The notes beneath the pieces are model-generated. The model was not told where the DNA came from and did not search any database. It saw only the letters and a program-made list of their open reading frames with translations. A stretch of DNA of 14,207 nucleotides. Source: Candidatus Poribacteria bacterium WGA-3G (lineage in GTDB: Bacteria > Poribacteria > WGA-4E > WGA-3G). Both the position numbers and the translations under genes were made by a program. Shown here piece after piece: positions 6,714 to 13,416 of the stretch (position 1 is the first letter of the stretch; every line of letters begins with the position of its first letter). The stretch spans positions 1 to 14,207 of the forward strand of contig ASZN01000098.1 in the NCBI GenBank assembly GCA_000406005.1. Direction: 5' to 3'.

Positions 6714-6850
6714 TATGAGTTATCAGTTATCAGTTGTCGGTCTTCAGTTAAGAGGTCTTAACAATTCACTGCCTCGTGGCGGTCCCAAAGTTCGGGCGGA
6801 TTGTTACAAATCGTCTCTTAACCGACGACTGACGACTGACGACTAACGAC
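6712..6850. repeat. Intergenic inverted-repeat element, copy B (between sufB and sufD)
   Basis: Arms at 6719-6754 and 6815-6850 match at 27 of 36 positions after inversion. The arms are themselves made of short tandem units close to GTTATCA and GTCGTCA. The centre (CCTCGTGGCGGTCC) resembles the centre of copy A (CCTTGTGGCAGTCC). The element fills the 154-base sufB-sufD gap and ends at the sufD ribosome site. It may act on the relative output of sufB and sufD by mRNA folding, or may be a neutral repeat insertion. Confidence 0.6.
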
Positions 6851-6854
6851 TATT

Positions 6855-8273
6855 TTAACCGATTGAACCTTCCATCTGAAGTTGGATGAGACGGTTCATT
6901 TCCACAGCATATTCCATCGGCAGTTCTTTCACCAGAGGTTCGATAAATCCGTTTACAATCATCGTGGAGGCTTCTTCTTCGGAAAGCCCGCGGCTCATCA
7001 AGTAGAAGAGTTGTTCCTCCCCGATTTTGCTGACACGTGCCTCGTGTTCGATGTTCGTATCGTTCTCGCTAATCTCAATAACCGGATAGGTGTCGGAACG
7101 GGAGTCTTTATCAAGAATCAGTGCATCACAGACGACGTGCGATTTACAGCCTTTCGCGCCTTTAGCGACATCGACCCATCCGCGATAACTTGATCTGCCG
7201 CCATCTTTGCTGATGCTCTTAGAGGTTATCTGCGAAGTGGTGTTCGGTGCACAGTGATAGACTTTCGCCCCCGCGTCTTGGTGCTGTCCCTTGCTGGCGA
7301 ATGCGATTGAGAGGATTTCACCGCGCGCGCCGGGTTCCATCATATAGACACTCGGATACTTCATCGTCAACTTACTACCGAGGTTGCCATCGACCCATTC
7401 CATCTGTGCATCTTCATAAGCGAATGCGCGTTTTGTAACGAGATTATAGACGTTCCCGGCCCAATTCTGGATCGTGGTATAACGTACCCGCGAGCCTTTC
7501 ATGCAAACAATCTCAACAACCGCACTGTGCAAGGATTCACTGCTGAATGTCGGTGCTGTGCAGCCTTCGACGTAATGGACCTGCGAACCTTCGTCAGCGA
7601 TGATGAGTGTGCGTTCAAACTGCCCCATGTTTTCACTGTTGATACGGAAATAGGCTTGGAGTGGGTACTCAACCTTTACACCCGGCGGCACATAAACGAA
7701 ACTGCCACCGCTCCAGACAGCACTATTGAGTGCTGCGAACTGGTTATCCGCCGACGGGATAATCGTACCGAAGTATTTCTTGACGAGATCGGGGTACTCT
7801 TTGATGGCAGTATCGGTATCAAGGAAAACAACCCCGATTTTATCCAATTCTTCGACGATGTTATGGTAAACGACTTCGGAGTCGTATTGTGCGCCGACAC
7901 CGGCGAGGAACTTCCGTTCGGCTTCAGGGATACCGAGCCGGTCAAAGGTCTTTTTGATGTCCTCTGGTACATCGTCCCAGCTCCGTTCACTCCGTTCGGA
8001 GGCTTTAACGTAGTAGTAGATGTCGTCGAAATCGAGTTGTGTTAGGTCACCACCCCATTTTGTCATCGGCTTCTGTCTAAAAATCTTGTAAGCCTCAAGC
8101 CGATACTGTCGCATCCAGTCGGGTTCGCCTTTGATGTCGCACATTTCGTTGATGACACTTTCGTCTAACCCTTTACGAGACTTGAATGTCGGTTTAATAT
8201 CGTCATGGAACCCGTACTGATAGTCTTTACTAATGCCGAGCTCTTCCATGGTATTCCTTTCAGTATTTGCCAT
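6855..8273 (-). CDS. sufB: SufB, Fe-S scaffold complex subunit
   Basis: The protein has 472 residues from the ATG at 8273, the usual SufB length. It is the core scaffold on which clusters are built in SufBC2D. Visible features are the N-terminal GEPDWMRQYRLEAYKIF, then SGGSFVYVPPGVKVEYPLQAY in the beta-helix. Near the end are VVCDALIL with Cys382, the IEHEA box (408-412) and the EEQLFYLMSRGLSEEEA helix. The 5' end overlaps sufC in a longer frame starting with GTG at 8294, but AGGAGG at 8283-8288 is nine bases before the ATG at 8273. Only one base separates it from the sufC stop, so the two are translationally coupled. Confidence 0.96.
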   Translation of the reverse strand: MANTERNTMEELGISKDYQYGFHDDIKPTFKSRKGLDESVINEMCDIKGEPDWMRQYRLEAYKIFRQKPMTKWGGDLTQLDFDDIYYYVKASERSERSWDDVPEDIKKTFDRLGIPEAERKFLAGVGAQYDSEVVYHNIVEELDKIGVVFLDTDTAIKEYPDLVKKYFGTIIPSADNQFAALNSAVWSGGSFVYVPPGVKVEYPLQAYFRINSENMGQFERTLIIADEGSQVHYVEGCTAPTFSSESLHSAVVEIVCMKGSRVRYTTIQNWAGNVYNLVTKRAFAYEDAQMEWVDGNLGSKLTMKYPSVYMMEPGARGEILSIAFASKGQHQDAGAKVYHCAPNTTSQITSKSISKDGGRSSYRGWVDVAKGAKGCKSHVVCDALILDKDSRSDTYPVIEISENDTNIEHEARVSKIGEEQLFYLMSRGLSEEEASTMIVNGFIEPLVKELPMEYAVEMNRLIQLQMEGSIG

Positions 8274-8274
8274 T

Positions 8275-9063
8275 TTATTCTTCCTCCTTGACACCGTGTT
8301 TTTCTCTAATCGGATCGTAGCCTTCTGCCTCTAATATCTCTGCGAGTTCCCATCCACCGGATTCAACGATTCTACCATCAAGTAGGATATGTATGAATTG
8401 TGGACGAATATATTCCAACAAGCGTGGATAGTGGGTGATAATCAGCACCCCCAAATCGGGGCCGATTAACTGACTAACACTTTCACCGACGATTCGGACG
8501 GCATCGATATCGAGTCCGGAATCGGTTTCATCAAGAATAGCGATTTTCGGTTCAAGCATTGCGAGTTGTAGGATTTCAGCGCGCTTCTTTTCACCGCCGG
8601 AGAACCCGTCGTTGAGGTATCGTCTCGCGAAGGAATCGTCAACGCCGAGCTGTTGCATTTTCTCCCGAAGTTCACGCCGGAATTCACGCATCGGAATAAG
8701 TTTATCACTCTCGGAACCGTTCGTCTCTTTTCCGCGAACTGCGCTGACAGCGAGCCGTAAGAAATTCGCCAAGCTGACACCTGGGATCGTCGTCGGATAC
8801 TGGAAGGCGAGGAAAAGTCCGAGTTTCGCGCGTTCGTTGGGTTCCAATTCCATGACATCAACACCATCAAAAATCACTTCACCGGAGTCCACCTCGTAGA
8901 GTGGGTGCCCCATCAAACCGTTCGCGAGGGTGCTCTTACCAGACCCGTTTGGTCCCATAAGCGCGTGAATTTCGCCCTGTTGGACATTTAAATTTAATCC
9001 TTTGATAATGGGTTTTCCTTGCACACTGATGTGCAAGTCTTTAATTGTCAACTCGTTGCTCAT
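8275..9063 (-). CDS. sufC: SufC, Fe-S assembly ABC ATPase
   Basis: The protein has 262 residues, a soluble ABC-type ATPase that drives conformational change in SufBC2D. Walker A is GPNGSGKST (37-45); the Q-loop is in LAFQYPTTIPG; the signature is FSGGEKKRAEILQ; Walker B is AILDETDSGLD; the switch His is in ITHYPRLLEYI. The FSGGEKKR signature and DETDSGLD box are diagnostic of SufC rather than a transporter ATPase. GGAG is 14 bases before the ATG, longer than ideal. The 80-base gap after moaA has no convincing promoter, so transcription may come from the moaA promoter. Confidence 0.97.
   Translation of the reverse strand: MSNELTIKDLHISVQGKPIIKGLNLNVQQGEIHALMGPNGSGKSTLANGLMGHPLYEVDSGEVIFDGVDVMELEPNERAKLGLFLAFQYPTTIPGVSLANFLRLAVSAVRGKETNGSESDKLIPMREFRRELREKMQQLGVDDSFARRYLNDGFSGGEKKRAEILQLAMLEPKIAILDETDSGLDIDAVRIVGESVSQLIGPDLGVLIITHYPRLLEYIRPQFIHILLDGRIVESGGWELAEILEAEGYDPIREKHGVKEEE
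8283..8288 (-). promoter_or_regulatory. Ribosome binding site fixing the sufB start
   Basis: AGGAGG on the minus strand, inside the last codons of sufC, is nine bases before the sufB ATG at 8273. It rules in favour of this ATG over the upstream in-frame GTG at 8294, which lies on the wrong side of the site. Confidence 0.75.
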
Positions 9064-9143
9064 TTTTTAACTTCGGACTCCTTATTTATGGTGAATTTAG
9101 AACATTTTTAGGACTTTGCTATTTGCGAATGCATTTATAGTAC

Positions 9144-10139
9144 TTATCCACCGATTCTTGACATATTTCGTTCCGGTTTAACGAAATCTGCGGCATTAAT
9201 TTTATGTCCCGCCTCTTTTTGCGCAACCGCATCGAGAATCAACGCTTCGATCGTTTCATCTGGCACGCCTTCACGTAGCGGTGTGAGTAGATCTGTCTCT
9301 GTTAATGAAAAAAGGCAGGTCCGAAACTTCCCATCGGCAGTCAGGCGGACGCGATTACAGTTTTCACAGAACGGATCACTCACAGACGGAATGATGCCGA
9401 CCTCATTGCCGTTGTCTGAGAATCGATAACGTTTCGCAGTGTCACTCTTCGCTTCGCCGTTCAAGGTAATCGGTGTCAGTGGATAGAGCGCATCAATTTT
9501 TTCGATAATCTCTTTTCCCGGAATGTACATGTTGCGTCCCCAGACATCATCGGCATCCAGTGGCATAAATTCGATGAACCGGAGTTGATAGTTATTTTTG
9601 CGTGCGAAGGTCGCCAGATCCACGATTTCGTCATCCGTGAAACCGCGCATTGCGACAGCGTTGACTTTAATCGGATTAAAACCGCATGCCTGCGCGGTTT
9701 TCAAACCTTCAAGCACACGAGAGAGGACCTTCCGACGGGTCATCTGCTCGAACTTCTCTTCGTTAAGCGTATCCAAACTGACATTAATCCGGCGAAGTCC
9801 AGCATCGTAGAGTGCCTCCGCTTGCTTAACGAGACCGATGCCGTTGGTTGTCAAACTAATGTCTTTGAGCCCATCTAACTGCCTCAATTGCGCTATGAGA
9901 GTAGGGACACCCGGACGGACAAGCGGTTCGCCACCGGTAACGCGGACTTTATTAACACCCAACCCGACGAAAATACGCGCCAGATGCAGAATTTCGTCAA
10001 AAGTCATGAGCGCAGAATCTGGCATGAACGTCATGTCTTCCGGCATACAATAAATGCATCGAAAGTTACAGACATCCGTGACTGAAATCCTAAGATTCGT
10101 ATGGATCCGCCCAAAGCGGTCGAGCATCTGTCGTTTCAT
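9144..10139 (-). CDS. moaA: GTP 3',8-cyclase MoaA (molybdenum cofactor biosynthesis)
   Basis: The protein has 331 residues from the ATG at 10139. It is a radical SAM enzyme that, with MoaC, converts GTP to cyclic pyranopterin monophosphate. The SAM [4Fe-4S] site is VCNFRCIYC (Cys24, Cys28, Cys31). The C-terminal cluster site is DPFCENCNRVRLTADG plus FRTCLF. The extreme C-terminus SRIGG is the conserved double-glycine tail. TGGEPLVRP is the SAM-binding GGEP motif. The longest frame opens with TTG at 10211, but that TTG is the -35 box of a good promoter, so the true start is 10139 (or the ATG at 10127). Neither has a clear ribosome site. No other mo- genes are in the window; MoaA is itself an Fe-S client. 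Confidence 0.95.
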   Translation of the reverse strand: MKRQMLDRFGRIHTNLRISVTDVCNFRCIYCMPEDMTFMPDSALMTFDEILHLARIFVGLGVNKVRVTGGEPLVRPGVPTLIAQLRQLDGLKDISLTTNGIGLVKQAEALYDAGLRRINVSLDTLNEEKFEQMTRRKVLSRVLEGLKTAQACGFNPIKVNAVAMRGFTDDEIVDLATFARKNNYQLRFIEFMPLDADDVWGRNMYIPGKEIIEKIDALYPLTPITLNGEAKSDTAKRYRFSDNGNEVGIIPSVSDPFCENCNRVRLTADGKFRTCLFSLTETDLLTPLREGVPDETIEALILDAVAQKEAGHKINAADFVKPERNMSRIGG

Positions 10140-10182
10140 TTTTATTTTTAGTAATAATTCAAATAGTCTCAAATTTATTAAT

Positions 10183-10211
10183 AGTATATCATATTCTTGC
10201 TCTTTTTGCAA
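10183..10211 (-). promoter_or_regulatory. Sigma70-type promoter for moaA (and probably suf)
   Basis: On the minus strand TTGCAA (10206-10211) and TATACT (10183-10188) are separated by exactly 17 bases. Transcription would begin near 10176, giving a leader of about 37 bases to the moaA ATG at 10139. It is the only strong leftward promoter I see upstream of sufC, so it may drive the head of the Fe-S locus. Confidence 0.7.
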
Positions 10212-10213
10212 GT

Positions 10214-10239
10214 TTTTTTATAGTAAATGCTATAAAAAA
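10214..10239. promoter_or_regulatory. Perfect 10-bp inverted repeat, candidate operator
   Basis: TTTTTTATAG (10214-10223) and CTATAAAAAA (10230-10239) are perfect inverted arms around TAAATG. The repeat abuts the -35 box of the moaA promoter and lies between two divergent promoters, a common operator position. It does not look like an IscR or SufR site as I remember them. It could instead be a simple AT-rich hairpin. Confidence 0.35.
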
Positions 10240-10291
10240 TATTTTGGGGAGATAGGCGGAATTTTAAACTCACGCTACACAAGACTTTTTG

Positions 10292-10320
10292 TTGACAGAT
10301 TCGTAACTTTCTTGTATAAT
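10292..10320 (+). promoter_or_regulatory. Consensus sigma70 promoter for the rightward genes
   Basis: TTGACA (10292-10297) and TATAAT (10315-10320) are both perfect consensus boxes with a 17-base spacer. The start of transcription is expected near 10327, with GGAGG at 10342-10346 and the ATG at 10356. Confidence 0.85.
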
Positions 10321-10355
10321 ATGGTTATATTTTCCTAAACTGGAGGCAAAAATCG

Positions 10356-10724
10356 ATGAATGAGAAAGTGTTTGAAGTCGGCGGCGTTGGACTTCACGTC
10401 GACAAACGCAGTTTCGGATCAGATGGCGGTCCCTCTGTACGGGTTTACGGTGAGGCGGACGGTAAAGATATTCAACTTCTCCGTTTCGACTGTTTCCGCA
10501 AGGACCCACACTATCACTATGATCCCTCCGGAAAGAACGATCAGCGGCATCTCGATAAAGCGAGTGTGCCGGATTCAATCGCATGGACGATTGAACAGTT
10601 AGGACAAAACCTCGTCGAGATGATCCAGACAGCAGGCTATGGCAGCGTCGCTGACACTGTTGATCAGGCAGCGGTCGCGCAAGTCCTGCCTGAAGTGGAA
10701 TCCCTGATGCGAGGCGAAACTTAA
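10356..10724 (+). CDS. Small conserved-looking protein of unknown function
   Basis: The protein has 122 residues and I cannot assign a family. The start is secure: GGAGG nine bases before the ATG and a consensus promoter just upstream. The first half suggests a beta-rich domain (VGLHVDKRSFGSDGGPSVRV) leading to QLLRFDCFRKDPHYHYDPSG (about 40-59). That stretch has a Cys and a cluster of His/Asp residues (PHYHYDP, QRHLD) that could bind metal. The second half is helical and acidic (about 70-120). There is no signal peptide, so it should be cytosolic. It is followed 40 bases later by a secreted CBM-like protein, with no other hint of function. A strong promoter implies high basal expression. Confidence 0.82.
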   Translation: MNEKVFEVGGVGLHVDKRSFGSDGGPSVRVYGEADGKDIQLLRFDCFRKDPHYHYDPSGKNDQRHLDKASVPDSIAWTIEQLGQNLVEMIQTAGYGSVADTVDQAAVAQVLPEVESLMRGET

Positions 10725-10770
10725 TTTTAATATATGTAGATGCGTTTTAGCACAAAAAGGAGAAATGAAC

Positions 10771-11436
10771 GTGACGAAATCTATAACTTTTAGCGTGTTT
10801 TTGCTTACGCTGTTTGTAGGCTTGACCGCTTTTGCAGGAACCCCACTGGATTGGGGGAAATGGAAAGAAGGGGAACTTCTCCTCGAAAATCATAGTTTTG
10901 AAGAAGATTTGGAAGGTTGGGAATTAGAAGATGGTGCCTGCTGTGACCGTGGTGGTCTCTATACGATGGAGATTGACAAGAAGAACCCACAACACGGGAA
11001 ACAGTCGCTCAAAATTGTCGGACATAAAGCAACAGGAACCGCATGGCATGCGAAGGTTAAGCAGCGTGATGTCTCTATGAAATCGGGCGAGACGTACACC
11101 GTGATTTTTTGGGCGCGCTCTGAAAAGCCGCGCGAGGTGACGCTGAGCGTCCAGATGCAACATGACCCTTGGACTTTCTACCAAGGCGGTGCTATCAATC
11201 TATTAGGACCTGAATGGATGGAGTATCATATTACCTTCAACTCAACTGCTGATGTTGAGAGAGATATGTGGGTAGGATTATCAATTGCACAATCCGATGA
11301 AGATTTCTGGATTGACAACTTCCGTTATTTTGAAGGCGAACCCGAAGATGATCTGAACCGTGAAACACCTTTCCCCGTTGACCCGAAAGAGAAACTGGCG
11401 ACACAATGGGGTGAGATGAAGAGCGAACGGTTCTAA
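10771..11436 (+). CDS. Secreted CBM4/9-like carbohydrate-binding domain protein
   Basis: The protein has 221 residues if read from the GTG at 10771. A cleavable signal peptide is clear: TKSITFSVFLLTLFVGLTAFA, with cleavage expected after AFA before GTP. The mature part looks like one jelly-roll of the CBM4/9 (CenC) type: LLLENHSFEEDLEGWELE near its start, HGKQSLKIVG, TYTVIFWARSEKPREVTLSVQ, and the closing FWIDNFRYFEGE. Such domains bind polysaccharides; no catalytic domain is attached. GGAG is eight bases before the GTG but only two before the ATG at 10765, so I prefer the GTG; the difference is two residues. It is likely extracellular or periplasmic. A strong terminator follows. Confidence 0.85.
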   Translation: MTKSITFSVFLLTLFVGLTAFAGTPLDWGKWKEGELLLENHSFEEDLEGWELEDGACCDRGGLYTMEIDKKNPQHGKQSLKIVGHKATGTAWHAKVKQRDVSMKSGETYTVIFWARSEKPREVTLSVQMQHDPWTFYQGGAINLLGPEWMEYHITFNSTADVERDMWVGLSIAQSDEDFWIDNFRYFEGEPEDDLNRETPFPVDPKEKLATQWGEMKSERF

Positions 11437-11459
11437 TGCACTTGATTCGATCTGGTAAG

Positions 11460-11485
11460 GCGCGGTCCTTGACCGCGCTTTTTTT
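11460..11485 (+). terminator. Intrinsic terminator after the CBM gene
   Basis: An 8-bp perfect stem, GCGCGGTC (11460-11467) and GACCGCGC (11471-11478), with a CTT loop is followed by seven T's (11479-11485). It ends the rightward transcript. The convergent alkB gene stops within the T-tract, and the minus strand lacks a matching T-run. Confidence 0.9.
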
Positions 11486-12155
11486 ATTTCGACGATATTC
11501 TGTCGGTTTTTACAATCACTTTTCTAAATGTTAGTGATACCCGTCGTTGTCGTTCATGTTTTTGACCCTCCCATTCATCTGTTTTTCTTGCTGCTATCCC
11601 GTGCAACCACTCGTTTCTCGCTTCACTACTCAAAACCACAAGACTTCTCGGCTCAAGCCAGACCGGAACCTTTTTTGTTTTATCGGATTTATTTGTGAAG
11701 TTCATAATACAACCGGACCCCAAACTCAAAGAAACAATGGTATCCTTGAAACACGGTTCACAATCAATGTGGCTTGCGATGCCTTGTCCAGGCAGATACT
11801 CATTGATGATGACTTGATCTGCTACTTCTGGTGTATGTTCGTCTTGATGTAATTTCCGACTCAATCTTTTCAACCATTCCGGTAACTCGCCGAGATGCAT
11901 ATCCATATTTACCCTGCGCGCTTTGTAATCATACTTAAAACCGTAATGCTGCACACGCCGTTTTAGGTCAGTGAGCCACTCATGTTTGTCAATCTCAGTT
12001 AATAACCAATCATGTTGGTGTTCAGTAATATAGTCTTCTCGGTAGTCGAGCCCACCAATGGTCGCAATCGCTTCCTGATTTCTTGAAGATGATTCTTGTT
12101 CAGTAGATTGCTCTTGCGGTACTGTAGAGAAATCAAATTCCGGTTGTTGTTCCAT
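11484..12155 (-). CDS. AlkB-family 2OG-Fe(II) dioxygenase, ALKBH8-like core
   Basis: The protein has 223 residues. Iron ligands are His129 and Asp131 (SHID) and His185 (WLHGI). The 2-oxoglutarate-binding RxxLTFR box is at 205-211 (RVSLTFR), and INEYLPGQG (117-125) supplies the conserved N-x-Y. The core ASHIDCEPCFKDTIVSLSLG and the FRKV ending resemble human ALKBH8 as I recall it, more than E. coli AlkB. Family members demethylate alkylated nucleic acids or, in ALKBH8, hydroxylate a tRNA wobble uridine. About 35 N-terminal residues are polar and low in complexity. The start follows GGAG, which overlaps the methyltransferase stop 14 bases upstream, so the two genes are coupled. Substrate is unknown. 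Confidence 0.9.
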   Translation of the reverse strand: MEQQPEFDFSTVPQEQSTEQESSSRNQEAIATIGGLDYREDYITEHQHDWLLTEIDKHEWLTDLKRRVQHYGFKYDYKARRVNMDMHLGELPEWLKRLSRKLHQDEHTPEVADQVIINEYLPGQGIASHIDCEPCFKDTIVSLSLGSGCIMNFTNKSDKTKKVPVWLEPRSLVVLSSEARNEWLHGIAARKTDEWEGQKHERQRRVSLTFRKVIVKTDRISSK

Positions 12156-12169
12156 GGATCAATTCTCCA

Positions 12170-13096
12170 TTAAAAAATATAGGATAACTCTAATGGATCA
12201 CCGAAATAGCCAGATGGCTCGTAAGAGAGTATATCAAAATATATATCAATCGGTAAACTTTTACGCCAGACCAACCGTCCATTTTGTAATCTGAACCAAT
12301 CACAACTAAATTTCTCTTCATTCGGTTCGGTTATTTGGCCTCTAAACGTTGAAAGTTCTCCTTTGACAGTAAACCAGTTGCGATGTAAGTCTGGGGACTT
12401 GATGGGATTCTGATATACCATGCACATTTTATGCTGGCTATATTTTCCCACAATCTGAGTCAGACAGTTAGACAAGTCACCTATGTTTAATGTTTTGCTT
12501 GCAAGAAAATAACAGAAGTTAAATATGATTTGTGTTTGATCGTCGCCCGTTATACAACTATCTAAGTGCTCATGTAATCGGTTATAGTTAGACATGGACT
12601 GCCCTTTTATAAAGGTTTCTCTATCTCTATACGGTCCATGTCGATTGATTTCTCGAGCCTTATCCAGCATTGCTTTTGCACTATCGATTCCTAAATAAGT
12701 GATGTCGCGATTCCTCGCAAAAGCTGCCCAAAACGCGATACCTGAAGTCAACGGACCGCAACCAAAGTCGATGAACACAACTTTATCACTCACAGGTAGG
12801 GAGTGCTTCGTAAAAATATGATAAGAACTGAAAAGATGCATCGGCATATAATGCAGACAATAGATCAACACCTGGTCTTTTGGAGTAAGCCCTTTAAAAT
12901 TTTCATCGAAATTAGTTCGCCCTTGTCCCAGAATTGTCTCTCTGTGGTAAGTAAAGTCTTTATTTCTAACGTGATTTTCCCACGCTTGCGTCCTTGGATG
13001 ATTTTCAAAGGGTTGTACTACACTATTTGCAAACAAATTCAGTAGATCTTCACCGGGTTTATAGTAGTTATCATTGTAGCAGTGTATGTAGGACAT
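12170..13096 (-). CDS. Class I SAM-dependent methyltransferase-like protein (intact copy)
   Basis: The protein has 308 residues. Motif I is VVFIDFGCGPLTSGIAFW (106-123), a clear SAM-binding loop, and LGIDSAKAM (135-143) carries the acidic residue that binds the ribose. IIFNFCYFLAS (190-200) is at the motif IV position and lacks the NPPY/DPPY of DNA amino-methyltransferases. An N-terminal helical region of about 100 residues precedes the fold. Substrate cannot be inferred; it does not look like the Trm9-type domain of ALKBH8. GGAG lies 11 bases before the ATG. A paralogue of moderate identity lies upstream (13640-14207), each copy being followed by an alkB-like gene. AT-rich compared with the suf genes. 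Confidence 0.8.
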   Translation of the reverse strand: MSYIHCYNDNYYKPGEDLLNLFANSVVQPFENHPRTQAWENHVRNKDFTYHRETILGQGRTNFDENFKGLTPKDQVLIYCLHYMPMHLFSSYHIFTKHSLPVSDKVVFIDFGCGPLTSGIAFWAAFARNRDITYLGIDSAKAMLDKAREINRHGPYRDRETFIKGQSMSNYNRLHEHLDSCITGDDQTQIIFNFCYFLASKTLNIGDLSNCLTQIVGKYSQHKMCMVYQNPIKSPDLHRNWFTVKGELSTFRGQITEPNEEKFSCDWFRLQNGRLVWRKSLPIDIYFDILSYEPSGYFGDPLELSYIF

Positions 13097-13119
13097 GTTT
13101 TGTTCAACTCCAATTTACT

Positions 13120-13416
13120 TCAAATGGATGCATTAGCAGAGCCGGGCTGAGGAATTTCGTCCCCAAACTCTTTCGCGGTTTCTATCCAGCAGAAAACAGC
13201 GTCCTTTCCATTCTCTATCGTTTCTTCAATCATTTCCCCATCAGACATACACCCCGATAGGTCGTGGAATTCGATTAAATAGCCTCCCCCTTCTTCAGGA
13301 GGCAATATGCTCATAAGAAATGGATATTGTGGTAGAGAAGGAAATCTGGTCAAATAACTATCTTCTTCATTGAGTGGCAATATGCTCATAAGAAATGGAT
13401 ATTTCAGTTCATTCAT
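13120..13416 (-). CDS. HicB-like antitoxin domain protein, no HicA partner
   Basis: The protein has 98 residues. From residue 31, YPFLMSILPPEEGGGYLIEFHDLSGCMSD... EETIENGKDAVFCWIE matches the partial RNase H-like HicB fold. Residues 6-30 are a second, diverged copy of the first 25 residues of the domain. HicB normally neutralises the HicA mRNA interferase encoded beside it, but no HicA is visible here. There is no C-terminal ribbon-helix-helix or HTH, so autoregulation by DNA binding is unlikely. The ATG overlaps the stop of the truncated alkB (ATGA), with GAGG about 10 bases upstream. A strong promoter lies 33 bases upstream. A solo HicB-like protein may have another role. Confidence 0.78.
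   Translation of the reverse strand: MNELKYPFLMSILPLNEEDSYLTRFPSLPQYPFLMSILPPEEGGGYLIEFHDLSGCMSDGEMIEETIENGKDAVFCWIETAKEFGDEIPQPGSANASI
13301..13402. repeat. 75-bp in-frame tandem duplication within the HicB-like gene
   Basis: A perfect 27-base repeat occurs at 13301-13327 and 13376-13402, exactly 75 bases apart. The flanking sequence also aligns but has diverged, so the duplication unit is 75 bases, or 25 codons. It produces the YPFLMSILP repeat at residues 6 and 31 of the protein. The first protein copy keeps YLTRFPSLP in place of YLIEFHDLSG. Confidence 0.85.

Noticed and set aside
6715..6850. Short tandem GTTATCA / GTCGTCA units looking like a CRISPR or VNTR array
   Set aside because: Units are too short and irregular, with no spacers; they are arms of an imperfect inverted repeat.
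8274..8294. sufB start at GTG 8294
   Set aside because: It lies upstream of the AGGAGG site that fits the ATG at 8273, and adds seven residues (MSRRKNK) not expected in SufB.
9064..9143. Separate promoter for sufC in the moaA-sufC gap
   Set aside because: A TATAAA-like box is present, but no -35 box at a suitable distance was found. An Fe-S regulator site was not recognised either.
11484..13096. Direct assignment of the pair as a bacterial ALKBH8 wobble-uridine system
   Set aside because: The AlkB core looks ALKBH8-like, but the methyltransferase is not the Trm9-type domain, no RRM is present, and bacteria normally use other wobble-modification enzymes. Left as a hypothesis only.
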